Assembly: GCA_030762935.1 (NCBI GenBank)
Contig: CM060899.1
Location: 65,212,501-65,276,500 of the forward strand
Reading direction: 5' to 3'
From: Hymenopus coronatus
Lineage: Eukaryota > Arthropoda > Insecta > Mantodea > Hymenopodidae
Length of the DNA: 64,000 nt
The notes beneath the pieces are model-generated. The model searched no databases and was not told the origin of the DNA. It saw only the letters and a list, made by a program, of their open reading frames with translations. Of this stretch, positions 27,901 to 34,834 are shown piece by piece. Positions within the stretch are counted from its first letter, which is position 1, and every line of letters starts with the position of its first letter. A program made the translations under genes and the position numbers.

Positions 27901-28120
27901 TTTTTATTTCGTTTCTATTTTTCTCTGTTATATAGTTTTGGTTATTGTTTTCAGAGAATTGCAGTGCATACTGATCGGGATCTGAGAGACCCCAACCATT
28001 GCAAAGTTCCTGAATAATAGCAGCCAACGGTTGCTTTTGGTTAAATTCGATCAATTGGGGAACTTGCTGAGCCATTTCAACGGCGATTTTCACAATGTTG
28101 GAATCTTTAATGGCAGGCAT
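3778..28120 (-). CDS. ELMO (Ced-12 homologue): ELMO/Ced-12 (engulfment and cell motility) gene, five exons in window, last exon missing
   Basis: ELMO proteins pair with DOCK-family proteins to form a two-part activator of the GTPase Rac, acting in the cytoplasm and at the membrane in engulfment of dying cells, migration and myoblast fusion. Five minus-strand exons join without breaking frame (codon phases 0, 0, 0, 2, 1), each with GT/AG borders. Reading in order: N-terminal armadillo-like region (residues about 1-285), ELMO domain (about 290-480), PH-like domain (about 530-665). Recognisable stretches are [85 protein letters not shown] and [11 protein letters not shown]. Vertebrate ELMO1 is about 727 residues; here about 665 are present and the proline-rich DOCK-binding tail is absent, so its exon lies beyond the left edge. 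I found no candidate for it in 1-3777. Introns are 2.5-7.3 kb and full of transposons. No disabling mutation was seen. Confidence 0.95.
3970..4955 (-). repeat. Hairpin-ended repeat (copy 2), split by a SINE
   Basis: A full-length reversed copy. It begins with the palindromic end (ACTTTCTCTACACATACTA, 3972) and finishes at AAAGTCATGTGAATAGAACA and CATCAGATTTTTTT near 4920-4952. The SINE at 4028-4213 lies inside, flanked by a 12-bp duplication of the repeat. It lies in ELMO intron 4. Confidence 0.9.
4028..4213 (+). mobile_element. Retroposon (SINE/LINE tail) with poly-A and 12-bp target duplication
   Basis: A 186-bp insertion containing the motif GGGTTTTCTCCGGGTTCTCC and ending in AAAGCGGGTCTTAAACACTA followed by about 14 A residues. 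It is flanked by ATTCCACCCAAA at 4016-4027 and 4214-4225, an exact 12-bp duplication of hairpin-repeat sequence. This shows insertion by LINE-type retrotransposition after the repeat was in place. Confidence 0.92.
4958..5512 (+). repeat. Hairpin-ended repeat (copy 3), 3' end missing
   Basis: The copy starts with ACTCACATGACTTTCTC and runs to CACACATGGACCTTTTTCT, where copy 4 begins. The terminal palindrome is absent. Copies 2 and 3 sit head to head. Confidence 0.85.
5513..6352 (+). repeat. Hairpin-ended repeat (copy 4), full length
   Basis: About 840 bp, from AAAATCTGATGTGCTCCATT to the terminal palindrome CTGTATACTATGTATGCAG...TGTAGAGAAAGTAA. It seems to have inserted into copy 3 and ends about 38 bp from the ELMO exon 4 donor. 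Confidence 0.9.
6390..6844 (-). CDS. ELMO exon 4 (residues 471-622, PH-like domain)
   Basis: Acceptor TTGCAG|GTTTTC and donor ATCAG|GTAAGT bound 455 nt, leaving two bases of a split arginine codon. It encodes the helical linker ([13 protein letters not shown]) and most of the PH-like domain ([37 protein letters not shown]). A hairpin-ended repeat stops about 38 bp past the donor. Confidence 0.95.
6904..7983 (+). mobile_element. Mariner-like element, full span, transposase broken
   Basis: Terminal inverted repeats (TTGTCGCATAAGTAATG at left; CATTACTTATGAGACAG at right) bound about 1080 bp next to TA. Inside, shifted frames read [48 protein letters not shown] (second catalytic Asp present), [11 protein letters not shown] and [21 protein letters not shown]. 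Many stops and shifts. The region around the first catalytic Asp has decayed. It lies in ELMO intron 3. Confidence 0.88.
8030..8520 (-). mobile_element. Penelope-like GIY-YIG endonuclease fragment
   Basis: The minus strand reads [59 protein letters not shown] and LMVWEKIY, then continues in another frame to [16 protein letters not shown]. The GIY and YIG boxes, the catalytic arginine region and the CxxC preceding YIG are all present. Close to the copy at 844-1210 but better preserved. It lies in ELMO intron 3. Confidence 0.85.
8985..9188 (+). repeat. Dispersed repeat F (copy 1)
   Basis: The stretch with CTTACTTCACCAGTAATGTA and CATCACAAAATAGTTCCTCT recurs at 47815-47970, and its first part appears inverted near 50110-50160. 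No coding or terminal structure was recognised. Confidence 0.65.
9190..9253 (-). repeat. SINE family D tail fragment with poly-A
   Basis: Reversed tail (T-run, then TTCATTTATATAGTCCCCTT, TTAACATCTAAGGTCATA) matching 62841-62885. The mariner at 9256 inserted at its edge. Confidence 0.65.
9256..11429 (-). mobile_element. Mariner-like element carrying a 20-copy internal 66-bp array
   Basis: Inverted ends match for about 26 bp (AGGTGTGATAAAAAGTTTCC at left, reverse complement AGGTGTGATCAAAAAGTTTA at right) and are flanked by TA at 9254 and 11430. The minus strand encodes a transposase relic: helix-turn-helix region ([20 protein letters not shown]), [14 protein letters not shown] and [19 protein letters not shown] with the first catalytic Asp. 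The middle of the catalytic domain is deleted, then the C terminus follows as 20 tandem copies and a normal ending [10 protein letters not shown] with a stop at 9317-9319. Without the 19 extra copies the element would be about 920 bp, shorter than the usual 1.3 kb. Confidence 0.93.
9338..10672 (-). repeat. 66-bp tandem array, 20 copies, derived from mariner transposase C terminus
   Basis: The anchor AGTTGATACACTTGTCCCAG recurs exactly every 66 bp from 9355 to 10609, 20 times. In transposase frame each unit encodes [20 protein letters not shown] plus FQ, the typical last helix of mariner transposases. Units are almost identical. The main variation is TTC versus TGC (Phe or Cys); units 1 and 17 share an extra C-to-T change and unit 20 has its own, so at least one multi-unit block was copied. 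There is no stop in the transposase frame across the array. Confidence 0.96.
11930..12172 (+). mobile_element. Tc1/mariner-superfamily transposase N-terminal fragment
   Basis: An 80-codon stretch reads [40 protein letters not shown] and [18 protein letters not shown], which is the paired helix-turn-helix pattern of an IS630/Tc1/mariner transposase (V-Y-T--RF--TGSV-DR-R-G). No catalytic domain follows; 12180-12450 is not recognisable. Confidence 0.7.
12455..12988 (+). repeat. Hairpin-ended repeat (copy 5), truncated
   Basis: Starts AAAATCTGATGTGTTCCATT and matches copy 14 for about 530 bp, until AAATGGTTAGAGCTGGTAGG where a mariner relic takes over. The palindromic end is lost. Confidence 0.88.
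13000..13700 (-). mobile_element. Mariner-like transposase relic, N-terminal half
   Basis: Minus-strand pieces in three frames: [29 protein letters not shown], then [39 protein letters not shown] and FLDSIVTG before a degraded [14 protein letters not shown] near 13130. It replaces the 3' end of hairpin repeat copy 5. The rest of the catalytic domain is missing. Confidence 0.82.
13929..14174 (-). CDS. ELMO exon 3 (residues 389-470, end of ELMO domain)
   Basis: Acceptor CAAAG|GTGGTG and donor CAAG|GTAATA bound 82 phase-0 codons, [18 protein letters not shown] to IDDFFK. It contains [15 protein letters not shown] and [12 protein letters not shown], which are strongly conserved in animal ELMO proteins. 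Confidence 0.95.
14285..14980 (+). repeat. Hairpin-ended repeat (copy 6), 3' end missing
   Basis: Starts AAAATCTGATGTGTTCCATT 110 bp upstream of the ELMO exon 3 acceptor and runs to the region of the CCTTGGAAGA box, then stops near 14980 without the terminal palindrome. Confidence 0.87.
15065..15570 (+). mobile_element. Penelope-like C-terminal fragment of a different subfamily
   Basis: The frame reads [34 protein letters not shown] and [17 protein letters not shown]. This pattern (AEH...H.F, GYW.R.VKE, N.D.G..LS.AW.PAL) is typical of the C-terminal part of insect Penelope-like and related GIY-YIG elements. The following sequence to about 15560 carries the TGAAACGTTGGTGCC type tail seen in such elements. 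The GIY-YIG core itself is missing. Confidence 0.65.
15700..16005 (-). mobile_element. tRNA-derived SINE (family B)
   Basis: The minus strand holds a tRNA-like head (TGCCATGGCAGTTCAGTGGT near 15880; a B box mutated to ATGTTCTGGC near 15830) and a flanking block (GGTTTACCAGAAAACTTGCA) shared with 18420-18500. Confidence 0.7.
16009..16955 (-). mobile_element. pogo/Tigger-type element relic
   Basis: The ends carry ACTCGATTATCCG and GGATAATCAGGAGCAAACTG, typical of pogo-group terminal repeats, with TA at the right. The minus strand reads [31 protein letters not shown] (first helix-turn-helix, psq type), then after breaks [54 protein letters not shown] (CENP-B-type second helix-turn-helix). The DDE domain is missing. 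It lies in ELMO intron 2. Confidence 0.87.
16965..17160. repeat. SINE family B fragments, inverted tails
   Basis: ACAGCTGTGTGTAGGAAAGG at 17020 and its inverted partner CCTTTTCTACACACAGCTGT at 17120 are two copies of the family's tail end facing each other, with a B-box piece (GATTCAAATCTCGGCTATGG) between. Confidence 0.6.
17161..18220. other. ELMO intron 2 stretch with nothing recognised
   Basis: AT-rich sequence with no coding signal. A short direct duplication containing TGAAACATGTTTTCCAAAAT occurs at about 17600 and 17660. Confidence 0.6.
18225..18545 (-). mobile_element. tRNA-derived SINE (family B), best copy
   Basis: The minus strand has a 72-nt tRNA-like head at about 18380-18309: GCCATGGTAGCTCAGTGGCA (A box), then ATGGTTCAAATCCCGGC (B box). 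Six of seven acceptor-stem pairs can form. The body ends at AGCTTGTGTGAAAAAACAAT. Such A and B boxes act as an internal RNA polymerase III promoter in SINEs. Confidence 0.8.
18546..18750 (-). mobile_element. tRNA-derived SINE (family B), tandem neighbour
   Basis: A second copy directly after the first: GCCATGGTAGCTCAGAGGCA head near 18700 and GTGGTTCAAATACCGGCTAT B box. It breaks off at CTGACTCGCATGTT. Confidence 0.75.
18967..19599. mobile_element. TTAA-flanked MITE, piggyBac-like (copy A)
   Basis: Ends TTAACACATTGAAGACCGGG and GGGCTCTAATGTATTAA form inverted repeats of about 15 bp inside TTAA duplications, the piggyBac target. There is no transposase. The copy ends 80 bp from the ELMO exon 2 donor. 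Confidence 0.85.
19679..20005 (-). CDS. ELMO exon 2 (residues 280-388, ELMO domain)
   Basis: Acceptor TGCAG|GTTGG and donor AAG|GTGCAC bound 109 codons in phase 0, from [15 protein letters not shown] to [12 protein letters not shown]. This is the core of the ELMO domain. The exon is boxed in by transposons: a hairpin-ended repeat begins about 30 bp upstream of the acceptor and a TTAA-flanked MITE ends 80 bp past the donor. Confidence 0.94.
20037..20890 (-). repeat. Hairpin-ended repeat (copy 7), full length
   Basis: A reversed full copy. The palindromic end (ACTTTCTCTACATGTATTAT...ATAGAGAAGG) starts about 30 bp upstream of the ELMO exon 2 acceptor, so the region expected to hold the branch point is repeat-derived. 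It ends AAAGTCATGTGAATGGAACA followed by CATCAGATTTTTT. Confidence 0.9.
20978..21775 (+). repeat. Hairpin-ended repeat (copy 8), full length
   Basis: Starts AAAAATTTGATGTATCCCAT, ends CTATACACTATGTACACAGT...GCAGAGAAAGTGAAAA. It faces copy 7 head to head with about 90 bp between them. Confidence 0.9.
21868..22660 (+). repeat. Hairpin-ended repeat (copy 9), full length with small deletions
   Basis: Starts GAAAATCTGATGTGTTCCAC and ends CTCTATCCATTATGTACATT...GGCTAGAGAAAGCAAAAAT. It stands in tandem with copy 8. Confidence 0.88.
22663..22795 (+). repeat. Hairpin-ended repeat, duplicated 3' end (copy 10)
   Basis: About 130 bp repeating only the last part of the family (ATTATTTTTGGATTCAGGGG to GGCTAGAGAAAGTAAAAATA). 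It shares the unusual GGCTAGAGAAAG variant with copy 9 next to it, so it most likely arose by local tandem duplication. Confidence 0.85.
23300..23650 (-). mobile_element. Transposase helix-turn-helix relic (DUF4817-like)
   Basis: The minus strand reads [55 protein letters not shown] and [17 protein letters not shown]. The NVQR-RLV-SP-K-LRRLSQE pattern matches the helix-turn-helix region seen in DUF4817-type, IS630-related insect transposons. No catalytic part is visible. It lies in ELMO intron 1. Confidence 0.65.
24438..24536 (+). mobile_element. N-terminal scrap of a transposon-linked ORF family
   Basis: Reads [20 protein letters not shown] then [12 protein letters not shown]. The [11 protein letters not shown] pattern belongs, as far as I can recall, to an abundant arthropod/cnidarian ORF family spread by transposition. 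A fragment with the characteristics of the other end of that family follows at 25620-25965, on the far side of the mariner relic. Confidence 0.5.
24690..25615 (+). mobile_element. Mariner-like transposase relic, catalytic site lost
   Basis: The first frame reads [69 protein letters not shown] and [16 protein letters not shown] (first Asp kept). After a frameshift it reads [20 protein letters not shown], where the usual HHDNAPAH second catalytic Asp is Asn. After a stop it reads [14 protein letters not shown], with the third Asp kept. The C-terminal about 70 residues and the terminal repeats were not found. It lies in ELMO intron 1. Confidence 0.88.
25620..25965 (+). mobile_element. C-terminal scrap of the same transposon-linked ORF family
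   Basis: Frame-shifted pieces read [20 protein letters not shown], then [34 protein letters not shown] and [20 protein letters not shown]. The [16 protein letters not shown] / [10 protein letters not shown] signature marks the family. A small direct duplication (GTTGTGGAACTGTCA twice near 25790-25818) lies inside. The DNA transposon class is not certain. Confidence 0.65.
26000..27280. other. ELMO intron 1 stretch with nothing recognised
   Basis: Unique-looking AT-rich DNA next to the start-codon exon. No transposon family seen. A location for intronic control elements is conceivable, but the sequence shows none. Confidence 0.5.
27284..28120 (-). CDS. ELMO exon with start codon (residues 1-279)
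   Basis: The exon encodes 279 residues from [19 protein letters not shown]. An in-frame codon seven residues upstream (28141) would give MNTKIFK first; the 28120 start is preferred because ELMO proteins normally begin MPxxxDIVKVA. A possible acceptor (TTGTAG) sits directly before 28141, so an upstream non-coding exon is possible. The donor is CAG|GTAATT at 27283. It covers the N-terminal armadillo-like region up to the start of the ELMO domain. Confidence 0.93.
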
Positions 28121-28141
28121 TTTGAAAATCTTTGTATTCAT

Positions 28142-28450
28142 CTACAACAGTATGAATAAACTTTCTATCCCTGCACTTCTCACTGGCTTCCTATGCAGTA
28201 AACACAAAACTATAAACACCACTCATTAACTGTCAAATCAAGACGGTACCACAGCACAGCACACACCCAAACAAAACAACCTTCCTTCAGTTACCTCGTC
28301 AACAACCTAGAGGGCTACAATTCAAATACAATACAATCTATGTACAATTGTTTTCGGCAAAGTTTTGACATATTTCAGAAAATGCCAATAGGTGGCAGTC
28401 GAGATTGTTAAGCAACTGGATGTGTGGAAGCGCTGTAATCAATATTTATT
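28142..28450 (-). promoter_or_regulatory. Probable ELMO 5' UTR/promoter region
   Basis: This is the sequence just upstream of the ELMO start. It is less AT-rich than the surroundings and holds no recognisable transposon, unlike nearly all other non-coding sequence here. No TATA box or initiator could be assigned with confidence. Calling it the promoter rests on position only. Confidence 0.3.
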
Positions 28451-29299
28451 CATGTTTGATTTGTAAGTGTAATACGGATGGTTAATGTTTGTTATTCTGC
28501 GGCAAATAACAAATGGAGATAAATGTCTCAGAACACGAAACGTAGTATTGTTAAAGTTATGAAATATTAAATAACGAAAATGACTGTGTATAAGTTAACA
28601 GAAAATGGGAATATGGAAATGTAAAGATACATTAAGCATCATTCTGTCCCTATTAAAACATTTGCAGAGTAACTAGCCAAATTTCAGTTCTGGTTTTAGA
28701 GTAATCTACTTATTAGTAGAGGATGAGAAAAGAAAATTGATGAACTAATACCATACCAAGATATCCCGTTCCTAGCCAGGCTACATACATATATTTTGGT
28801 CATTTATGAAAAGAAATGGCCGAAAGAAAATGTCGGTACTAATTTTTGAAAGTGGTATATTTCTTAAAATACATTCAAATATTGAACTAGGAGCTTTAGA
28901 CCTTGATTTAGTATATCTAGTATTTTCCTGATATAGAAATCTGCCAGTGTAACAATTTAAGTGGAATAGTTTGACATTGAAAGCTTTGCCTCTATTTAAT
29001 ATATTGTCTTCGGATTCAACACAATCATTTGCGATGTTTCTACATGAGGCCTGTTTTAGAGCTTCATGACTCTGACTGTTACAGTAAACATACAGAGTAT
29101 ATGGATATAAGCTAACTAACAGTTTTTGTTGATGTTTTTAATTCAAAAAGGAAGGACTCCTTACAAGTTTTCCTACATGAAGGATTGCCTTTACGACAAA
29201 GCATAAAAATAATTTAAATAATTAAAATAAATAATAATAATATAACATACCACGATATGAGAGAAAGAGAAAAGGAATAACAAAGCTAAATAAAAGAAA

Positions 29300-31600
29300 A
29301 GGATATCATAGAGAATATAACTTCACGAAAATATGTTTAAATAAATCATGAGGCAGCATAAAGGTCATTGTAACGCATAGAAAGTGATTCTCCTAGTGCA
29401 GCAATAGTAGCTTCGTATATGAAGTTATTTTTTATTTGAAACTTCTTACAGAAGTCAACAAAAAGCTTAGGAATGGTATTTTGTGACCCAACCATCAGAT
29501 GTAACCTCGATAGAAAAGTTGTATTTGTCCAAATAGTGGGGAATAATAATCTCACAAATCCTACACTTTTCTTCGTGAACTTCTGCAGGTTTTGTGAAAA
29601 TGAAATCGTACTGTAGGGTATATTATATAGCGAGCCTGGTGGAATGGCTTATATGTCGATCCGTCGACAGGTCTCCTCCATAGCAATATTGTGGATTTGA
29701 TCATAGCTCATCCTTTAATTTTAAAGCCTCAGCACTCATGATTCGGATTCTGTAGTGCATTGAGAACCGTAAAGTTTAACTAAAAGGACAAGAACCCAAG
29801 ACGTGACCAAGTGCTTCAATCTCACTGCCGCATGGACGTCAGTGGTTTCAGTCTCTGGTTCTTCCTGGTATTGCAAATAGTGGACATACATTTGGAGTAC
29901 CACTCCATTTATTGATGTTTATCTGGTCAGGCTGCCGTATCCATTTATTGCCGGGAGTGTATTCTTGATAGAGGATGACTTCTTTGCCATTCTGCAGTTC
30001 TGTTCTCTTAGAACACTCATGTCCCGAGATTTTGGCTTAGAGCTTTAACCTGTAATAATTGAGTTGTTGCCCACGTAATATCAAGTTTGTGCAGGCAAGC
30101 TTCGATTTCACAAGGTAAATTGTGACAAGTGTTGGCAAGAAAACATCCTGATTTCTGTAGGCTTCTATAGGCATCTATGGCAACTTGAGTATTTATTTTA
30201 ATGTTGTTTTGATAAGAAAATCGGCATCTGAAAGAAATTTAGTGGGTAATTTGCTCAAAGATACTGTCTGAAACCTTTGGATCAGAGTAGGACAAGTGTA
30301 AAGTCAGAGAACACTACATTTTTATGATTCTGTAGTAAAGGTGTGATGCAAGAGCATCAAATTATTTCTTTAATTTCTTCAAAGCATGTGTGGTATCGAA
30401 TACAATTAAACAATGATAGGTAACTCCCAAGTACTTGGTGGTCTCATCTGGAGACAATCCTTTATACCGCTACCTTCGGAAAGGTAATAAAGTCGTAGGT
30501 CCTATGTCGTAGATTTACCGCACGTAAAATAATCTCAAGCCTGATAAAAAGATGACCATTCGTGCCCAATGTAGAATGGGACGCTGAGCTACAGCAGTTA
30601 GAGGGCGTCCATAAATAAAACTAAATTTAATTTATTTGGAAATATTGGTGGTACATGGGTGAAATTTAAGGGATGGGCTTATATTTAAGAGTACCTTTGG
30701 ATGTTATAATGCAGTTTGATTTATTTACATTTATGCTAAAACAAATCTCATTAAACTTATGATAACAAGATCAACTAAATTCCTGCTGAGTTTTTGTTTT
30801 GTGCTACAATCAATGTGTCGTCTCCAAATCCTGCATATGATATACTGGGTAGACTTTGTGCAACTGAAAATCCACGTTCTTCTTGGTTTTATTCGGAAGA
30901 AAGCTCCTAAAAATATGGTCTGTTGAGAGGTTACAAAGAGAACGATAACTCTCGCTTTAAACCTCGATTTACGGAAATATGTTGGTCACACGTTTACCTG
31001 CTTCTTATTGTGAGATAGTATGCCTCTGAAATCCTAATAGTAGATTTGATAGTTCTGAGGGCACACCAAGAGACAGAATGGAGGTTAATGTTGCACGTTA
31101 TCAAATGCGTTGTTGATATTTAGGAACACTAAAGTGAGATCCTTTTCTGTGATTTCCCAGCGGCCAAATTTGTTTCTAAAATAATATACGATGCAAGGGC
31201 CGCTGGTAAATCCTCGTTGGTTTTCATTAAAATTTAAAAATGACCTTAGCCGTGAGTCCAAGGTAAGTTGTCACCAGTTTAATCACAGAGCAAACTTGAA
31301 TGGGCCTCCAATTTCCAAGATGCATTTCATCTCCGGTTTTGTATACTAACACTGTTCTAGCTTTTCTAAGTCACTCATATACTGCAGTACTAATGAGCAT
31401 AGTTAACATTACTTTTGCTGATATATAATTATATTTGTTGTCTTTCGTAGCTCTCATAAGACGTGGTCAAGGCCTGGGGCTATAGCGATGTTTTTTTATG
31501 TGAATATCGGTTTCTATTCTTCCTTTGTAATTATAAGATTTTCAGTATCATCTAATACCACTTTCTGTTCATCTCATATTAAAGGCGGATGTGATGGGCA
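29300..31600 (-). mobile_element. Heavily decayed non-LTR retrotransposon
   Basis: Minus-strand patches include EKDLTLVFLNINNAFDNV near 31130 (the LDISKAFD motif), SISYAGFGDDTLIVAQ near 30830 (YADD box with a small insertion) and LFPTIWTNTTFLSRLHL near 29530. Many stops and shifts. A SINE tail (30455-30615) lies inside. The clade is undetermined. Confidence 0.55.
30455..30615 (+). mobile_element. SINE 3' region, same family as 38996-39272
   Basis: It shares ACCTTCGGAAAGGTAATAAA-type body and the tail CCCAATGTAGAATGGGACGC, with GGGCGTCCATAAATAA at the end. It lacks the tRNA-like head and sits inside the LINE relic. Confidence 0.65.
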
Positions 31601-31795
31601 CACACAATCAGTTTCTGAAGATAGCCGGGTACAAAAATAAGAGTGGATATTATTTATATCGATTTCATGTAATGTACGTTCATTACTCAGGGTGGTACTA
31701 ATTGACTTTATGCGCAGTTGTAGTAAAGAAATTAGATTTTTCTTATACTCGTATTTTTCTTTTCTTCTTTCCGCGGCTCTATTTGTCGTGCAATC

Positions 31796-31796
<1 letters not shown>

Positions 31797-31868
<72 letters not shown>

Positions 31869-31876
31869 TCATTATT

Positions 31877-31958
<82 letters not shown>
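31797..31958. repeat. (AAT)n/(ATT)n inverted microsatellite
   Basis: About 24 AAT units (31797-31868) are followed after 10 bp by about 27 TTA units (31879-31958). The two arms are complementary, so the region can extrude as one long hairpin. The next 130 bp (GGGCTGGTAGCCCGGGGTTA onward) are less AT-rich and unrecognised. Confidence 0.95.
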
Positions 31959-31961
<3 letters not shown>

Positions 31962-32202
31962 AAATTCCGGGCTGGTAGCCCGGGGTTATCGGAAATTGTT
32001 TTTCTATACGTTTCGTCCGAAGCTGCGCCGAACGTCAACAGTGGAGACTGTTGCTTTGTTCTTCTCGGCATCAGTGGTTGCACTCGTTAGTTTCCGGTAT
32101 TGGTACTGGATGATATTTGAGTAGAACAAAAATTAATTAGAATTACCAGTTAATATCCCTAGCTGTACAGTTGCGGAACCATACGAATATTAACGAAGTT
32201 TA

Positions 32203-32472
32203 ATGTATATGAATCCATTTCTTAAACAACTTGTTAAAAATCAAAAGTTATATGAAATTAATCCTGAGTTTAAATATTTTAAAAATCATTGTTATGTTCA
32301 TAGATTAGCTGCAACGATTGGAATTAACTGCCCTATCTATGCATTTGTAGCTGCATACATAATCTTAAGCTTATTTTCTAAACAATCCATCTTTCAACGC
32401 AATTTTCATATTTTTAAATCGAATTTCATACTTATGTTTCTTGTTGATATAGCAAATGTTACTAAAAGGTAA
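32203..32472 (+). CDS. Unrecognised small ORF, possible membrane protein or first coding exon
   Basis: An 89-residue ORF opens with MYMNPFLKQLVKNQKLYEINP. It has a hydrophobic stretch at about residues 43-61 (PIYAFVAAYIILSLFS) and a second near 75-85. It ends AAAAGGTAAAT, which is both a stop codon and a good splice donor after a lysine-arginine pair. It may therefore be a complete small protein or a first exon of 267 nt in phase 0. Composition is less simple than the neighbouring repeats and no transposon family was recognised in it. I do not know the family. A phase-0 join to the CutC exon is formally possible but would put a membrane segment in front of CutC, which is unexpected. Confidence 0.4.
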   Translation: MYMNPFLKQLVKNQKLYEINPEFKYFKNHCYVHRLAATIGINCPIYAFVAAYIILSLFSKQSIFQRNFHIFKSNFILMFLVDIANVTKR

Positions 32473-33039
32473 ATCTTTAAAATTAAGCTTAACGTTAAAA
32501 TTATTCCTGTCAGTTATTAGTATTTTTTTTACGAAAATATTTATAAAACATTAATGATCTTGATAATATAATGCATAACAAGTTTTAGGCAGCTTGTCAG
32601 GGGAACTATGTCCAACATTTACTTTCACAACTACAAAAATGTACCATTAGGAACATTTTGGGTTGAAAATGTCTAAACTATTACAATAAAGAAAAATTAA
32701 TCATCCAGGCAAATAGCTAAGGTAACATTTTAGCCTTTTGCATAAATTGTGTAGTTTTTTCATGAGAAATCGCTCAAGAAAGCTGCCACGACTAGTGTAA
32801 GGGTTCTACAATCTATTGTACAATGCATTCAATTTCATTCGGAAGCGAACATTTGTGTAAGAAAAAATTCCTATAGAACATTAATTTAAAATACAAAATG
32901 TTGAAGTTTGCTAAACACCCTCAAATTTCAATCTTATGATCTACGTAGAAACCGGAAACCATAAATACAGCATGCAGCACGAAGGCCATGTTTTGCATCA
33001 ATAATATCACTCCATCTAAGGATCTGTTCCAAAGACTGA

Positions 33040-33108
33040 ATATGTGTGTGTGTGTGTGTGCGTGTGTGTGTGTGTGTGAGTGTGTGTGTGTGTGTGTACA
33101 TATTATAA
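33040..33108 (+). repeat. (TG)n microsatellite
   Basis: About 30 TG units with a few interruptions, directly upstream of the LINE fragment at 33111. Confidence 0.95.
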
Positions 33109-33110
33109 AT

Positions 33111-33715
33111 ACTAGATAATGAATGGATTTACACAATCCCAGCGCTAGTTTAACTTGTTGCCAAAAATATGTACATTATGAATGTGTCAGAATATTCAAT
33201 GCCATTCCGAATGACTTAAAGTTACTATCTTCGGAGAAAATAGGAAAATACGTCTACTCTTATAGTAGCAAAGTCTATTACTCATTACAAGAGTTTCTGG
33301 ATGATCAGTAAAATGTACCCATAAGGGAAGTGTAATGTGTCATTGTATTGCATTCGCTTGCCGTGCCAATTGTAGCAAAAAGCGGACATCTAACACTATC
33401 AAAAAATTGTGTTGCATTCTCCATAAACATTAGTCGTTTTTTTTGTAGTGTTTAACACCCGCTTTTACTTCTTTTGGCACCGCAGGCGATAAACATTAGT
33501 GTTTTATCTTGTATTTTATTCATGAATTATGTTAATGAGAATTTATAATTATATATTGTTAATGAAATTGCACGAAAAATGAATTTGTAGTAGTTTAATA
33601 TTTAGTGGTGGTTAAAATGGTTATGTTGCATGAATTTGTAGTAGTTGTTTTCTGTGTTCAATATCCCCGGGTCTGCTCGATGGTGGGAGTGAACAAAACA
33701 AAACAAACGGCCGCT
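33111..33715 (+). mobile_element. LINE 3' end (family 2)
   Basis: MDLHNPSASLTCCQKYVH, VRIFNAIPNDLKLLSSEKIG and VYYSLQEFLDDQ form the C-terminal end of a CR1/Jockey-like ORF2, followed by a 3' UTR ending GTGAACAAAACAAAACAAAC. It is matched along its length by 36540-37320 and interrupted by a truncated retroposon at 33435-33488. Confidence 0.8.
33435..33488 (-). mobile_element. 5'-truncated retroposon of the same family as 4028-4213
   Basis: Only the last 54 bp are present, reversed: a T-run, then GTAGTGTTTAACACCCGCTT and GCACCGCAGGCG. ATAAACATTAGT occurs exactly at 33423-33434 and 33489-33500, a 12-bp target duplication. The host sequence is a LINE 3' UTR. Confidence 0.9.
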
Positions 33716-33719
33716 GCTT

Positions 33720-34830
33720 CGATAGTTCAAGCCAATATCATAGCTTGCATTTACAGCGACACTATAGTCACTATTACTGCTATATCTGTTGCAAATGCCA
33801 ACTGCGATTTAAAACTCATACTGAAAAAGAAAAACTGACTGGAAAACGACAACAGTAAAATCATCCACTACAAGGTAAAAACATCAAATAACAGATACTA
33901 GGAACAATTTAAAAAGAAAGGAAATAAAAGTGTTGAAGGCAGTAAAGAAATGCTGTAGTATCTGTTATTTGAGTTTTTACTTACAGATACACATTTACAA
34001 GCCCACAGACATATTGTCCGAGGCTGTACTCGAATCTGCGTTCTTCTGCGCCACGAAGTTTCAGAATGTAGTCTTTAGGGTGCGCGGCAATGAGGACCGG
34101 CAATGCTTTTTAAACAACCTTTCCTCATTGACGTAGTGGATTAAAATCAGTTCCGGACAAATCAGCTGTTAGCTTTAGCTGTTGTAGAGTTTAGTTTCCT
34201 GTTCTGTGCATGCAGTGGCAAGCCTGTTTGCACGAATTATAAGCAGAAGCCAACAAATAGTGGCGAAGGTGACAACGGGAAATTTGAAAGGTATTAATTT
34301 GTAAAATAAGTCATTTTAAACTGAAATTCCAAATGTCTGTGTGTTTCTGTCTATAGCTATACTGCAAGTAGAGGAATATGTGCTTTCGCTCGTAAATATC
34401 ACCATAAGTGAACACCTATTGTAGCAACCGATAATAAATAAAATTGATAGAATTACGCTAAACGTAATGCATGCATCCTTGTAACTTTTATGTGTGTTTC
34501 GTTTGACAGGTTCTGATAGTCTTTTTCCGTCCAATTAGTCTGTCGCCGTACAGAAAAAGTGGATTCTGCTATTAAATAATCGAAATAAAAGAAAGCGTGT
34601 TACCTGCAGACAGGGCACACTTAAATACCGGTCTGTGAATCTTCGTTTCGAAGCCGGCTGACATTTTATTCTGATGAGGACCGGTTACCGGTAATGCTGC
34701 TGCGCGATGCTCTTAATTCTGGCGAGCGCTAAATTAAGTACCAACTTCGAAGGAGTGTATTTGCTGGATGTCAGCCCTACATGTGTGTGTGTGTGTGAGA
34801 GAGAGAGTGTGAGTGTGCCTCAAAAACGAA
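33720..34830. other. No feature recognised
   Basis: Moderately AT-rich, with locally higher GC around 34020-34100 and 34620-34740 (including ACCGGTCTGTG and ACCGGTTACCGGT). No ORF with coding character and no repeat match inside the window. Confidence 0.5.
34783..34815 (+). repeat. (TG)n(AG)n microsatellite
   Basis: A TG run followed by an AG run and GAGTGTG; another TG run lies at 35097-35135 inside a hairpin-repeat fragment. Confidence 0.9.
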
Positions 34831-34834
34831 AAAA

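Noticed and set aside
29346..29555. Independent small gene
   Set aside because: Better explained as the end of the decayed LINE; surroundings carry RT motif remnants in the same orientation.
31692..32090. ORFs rich in poly-Asn, poly-Tyr or poly-Ile
   Set aside because: Translations of the AAT/ATT microsatellite.
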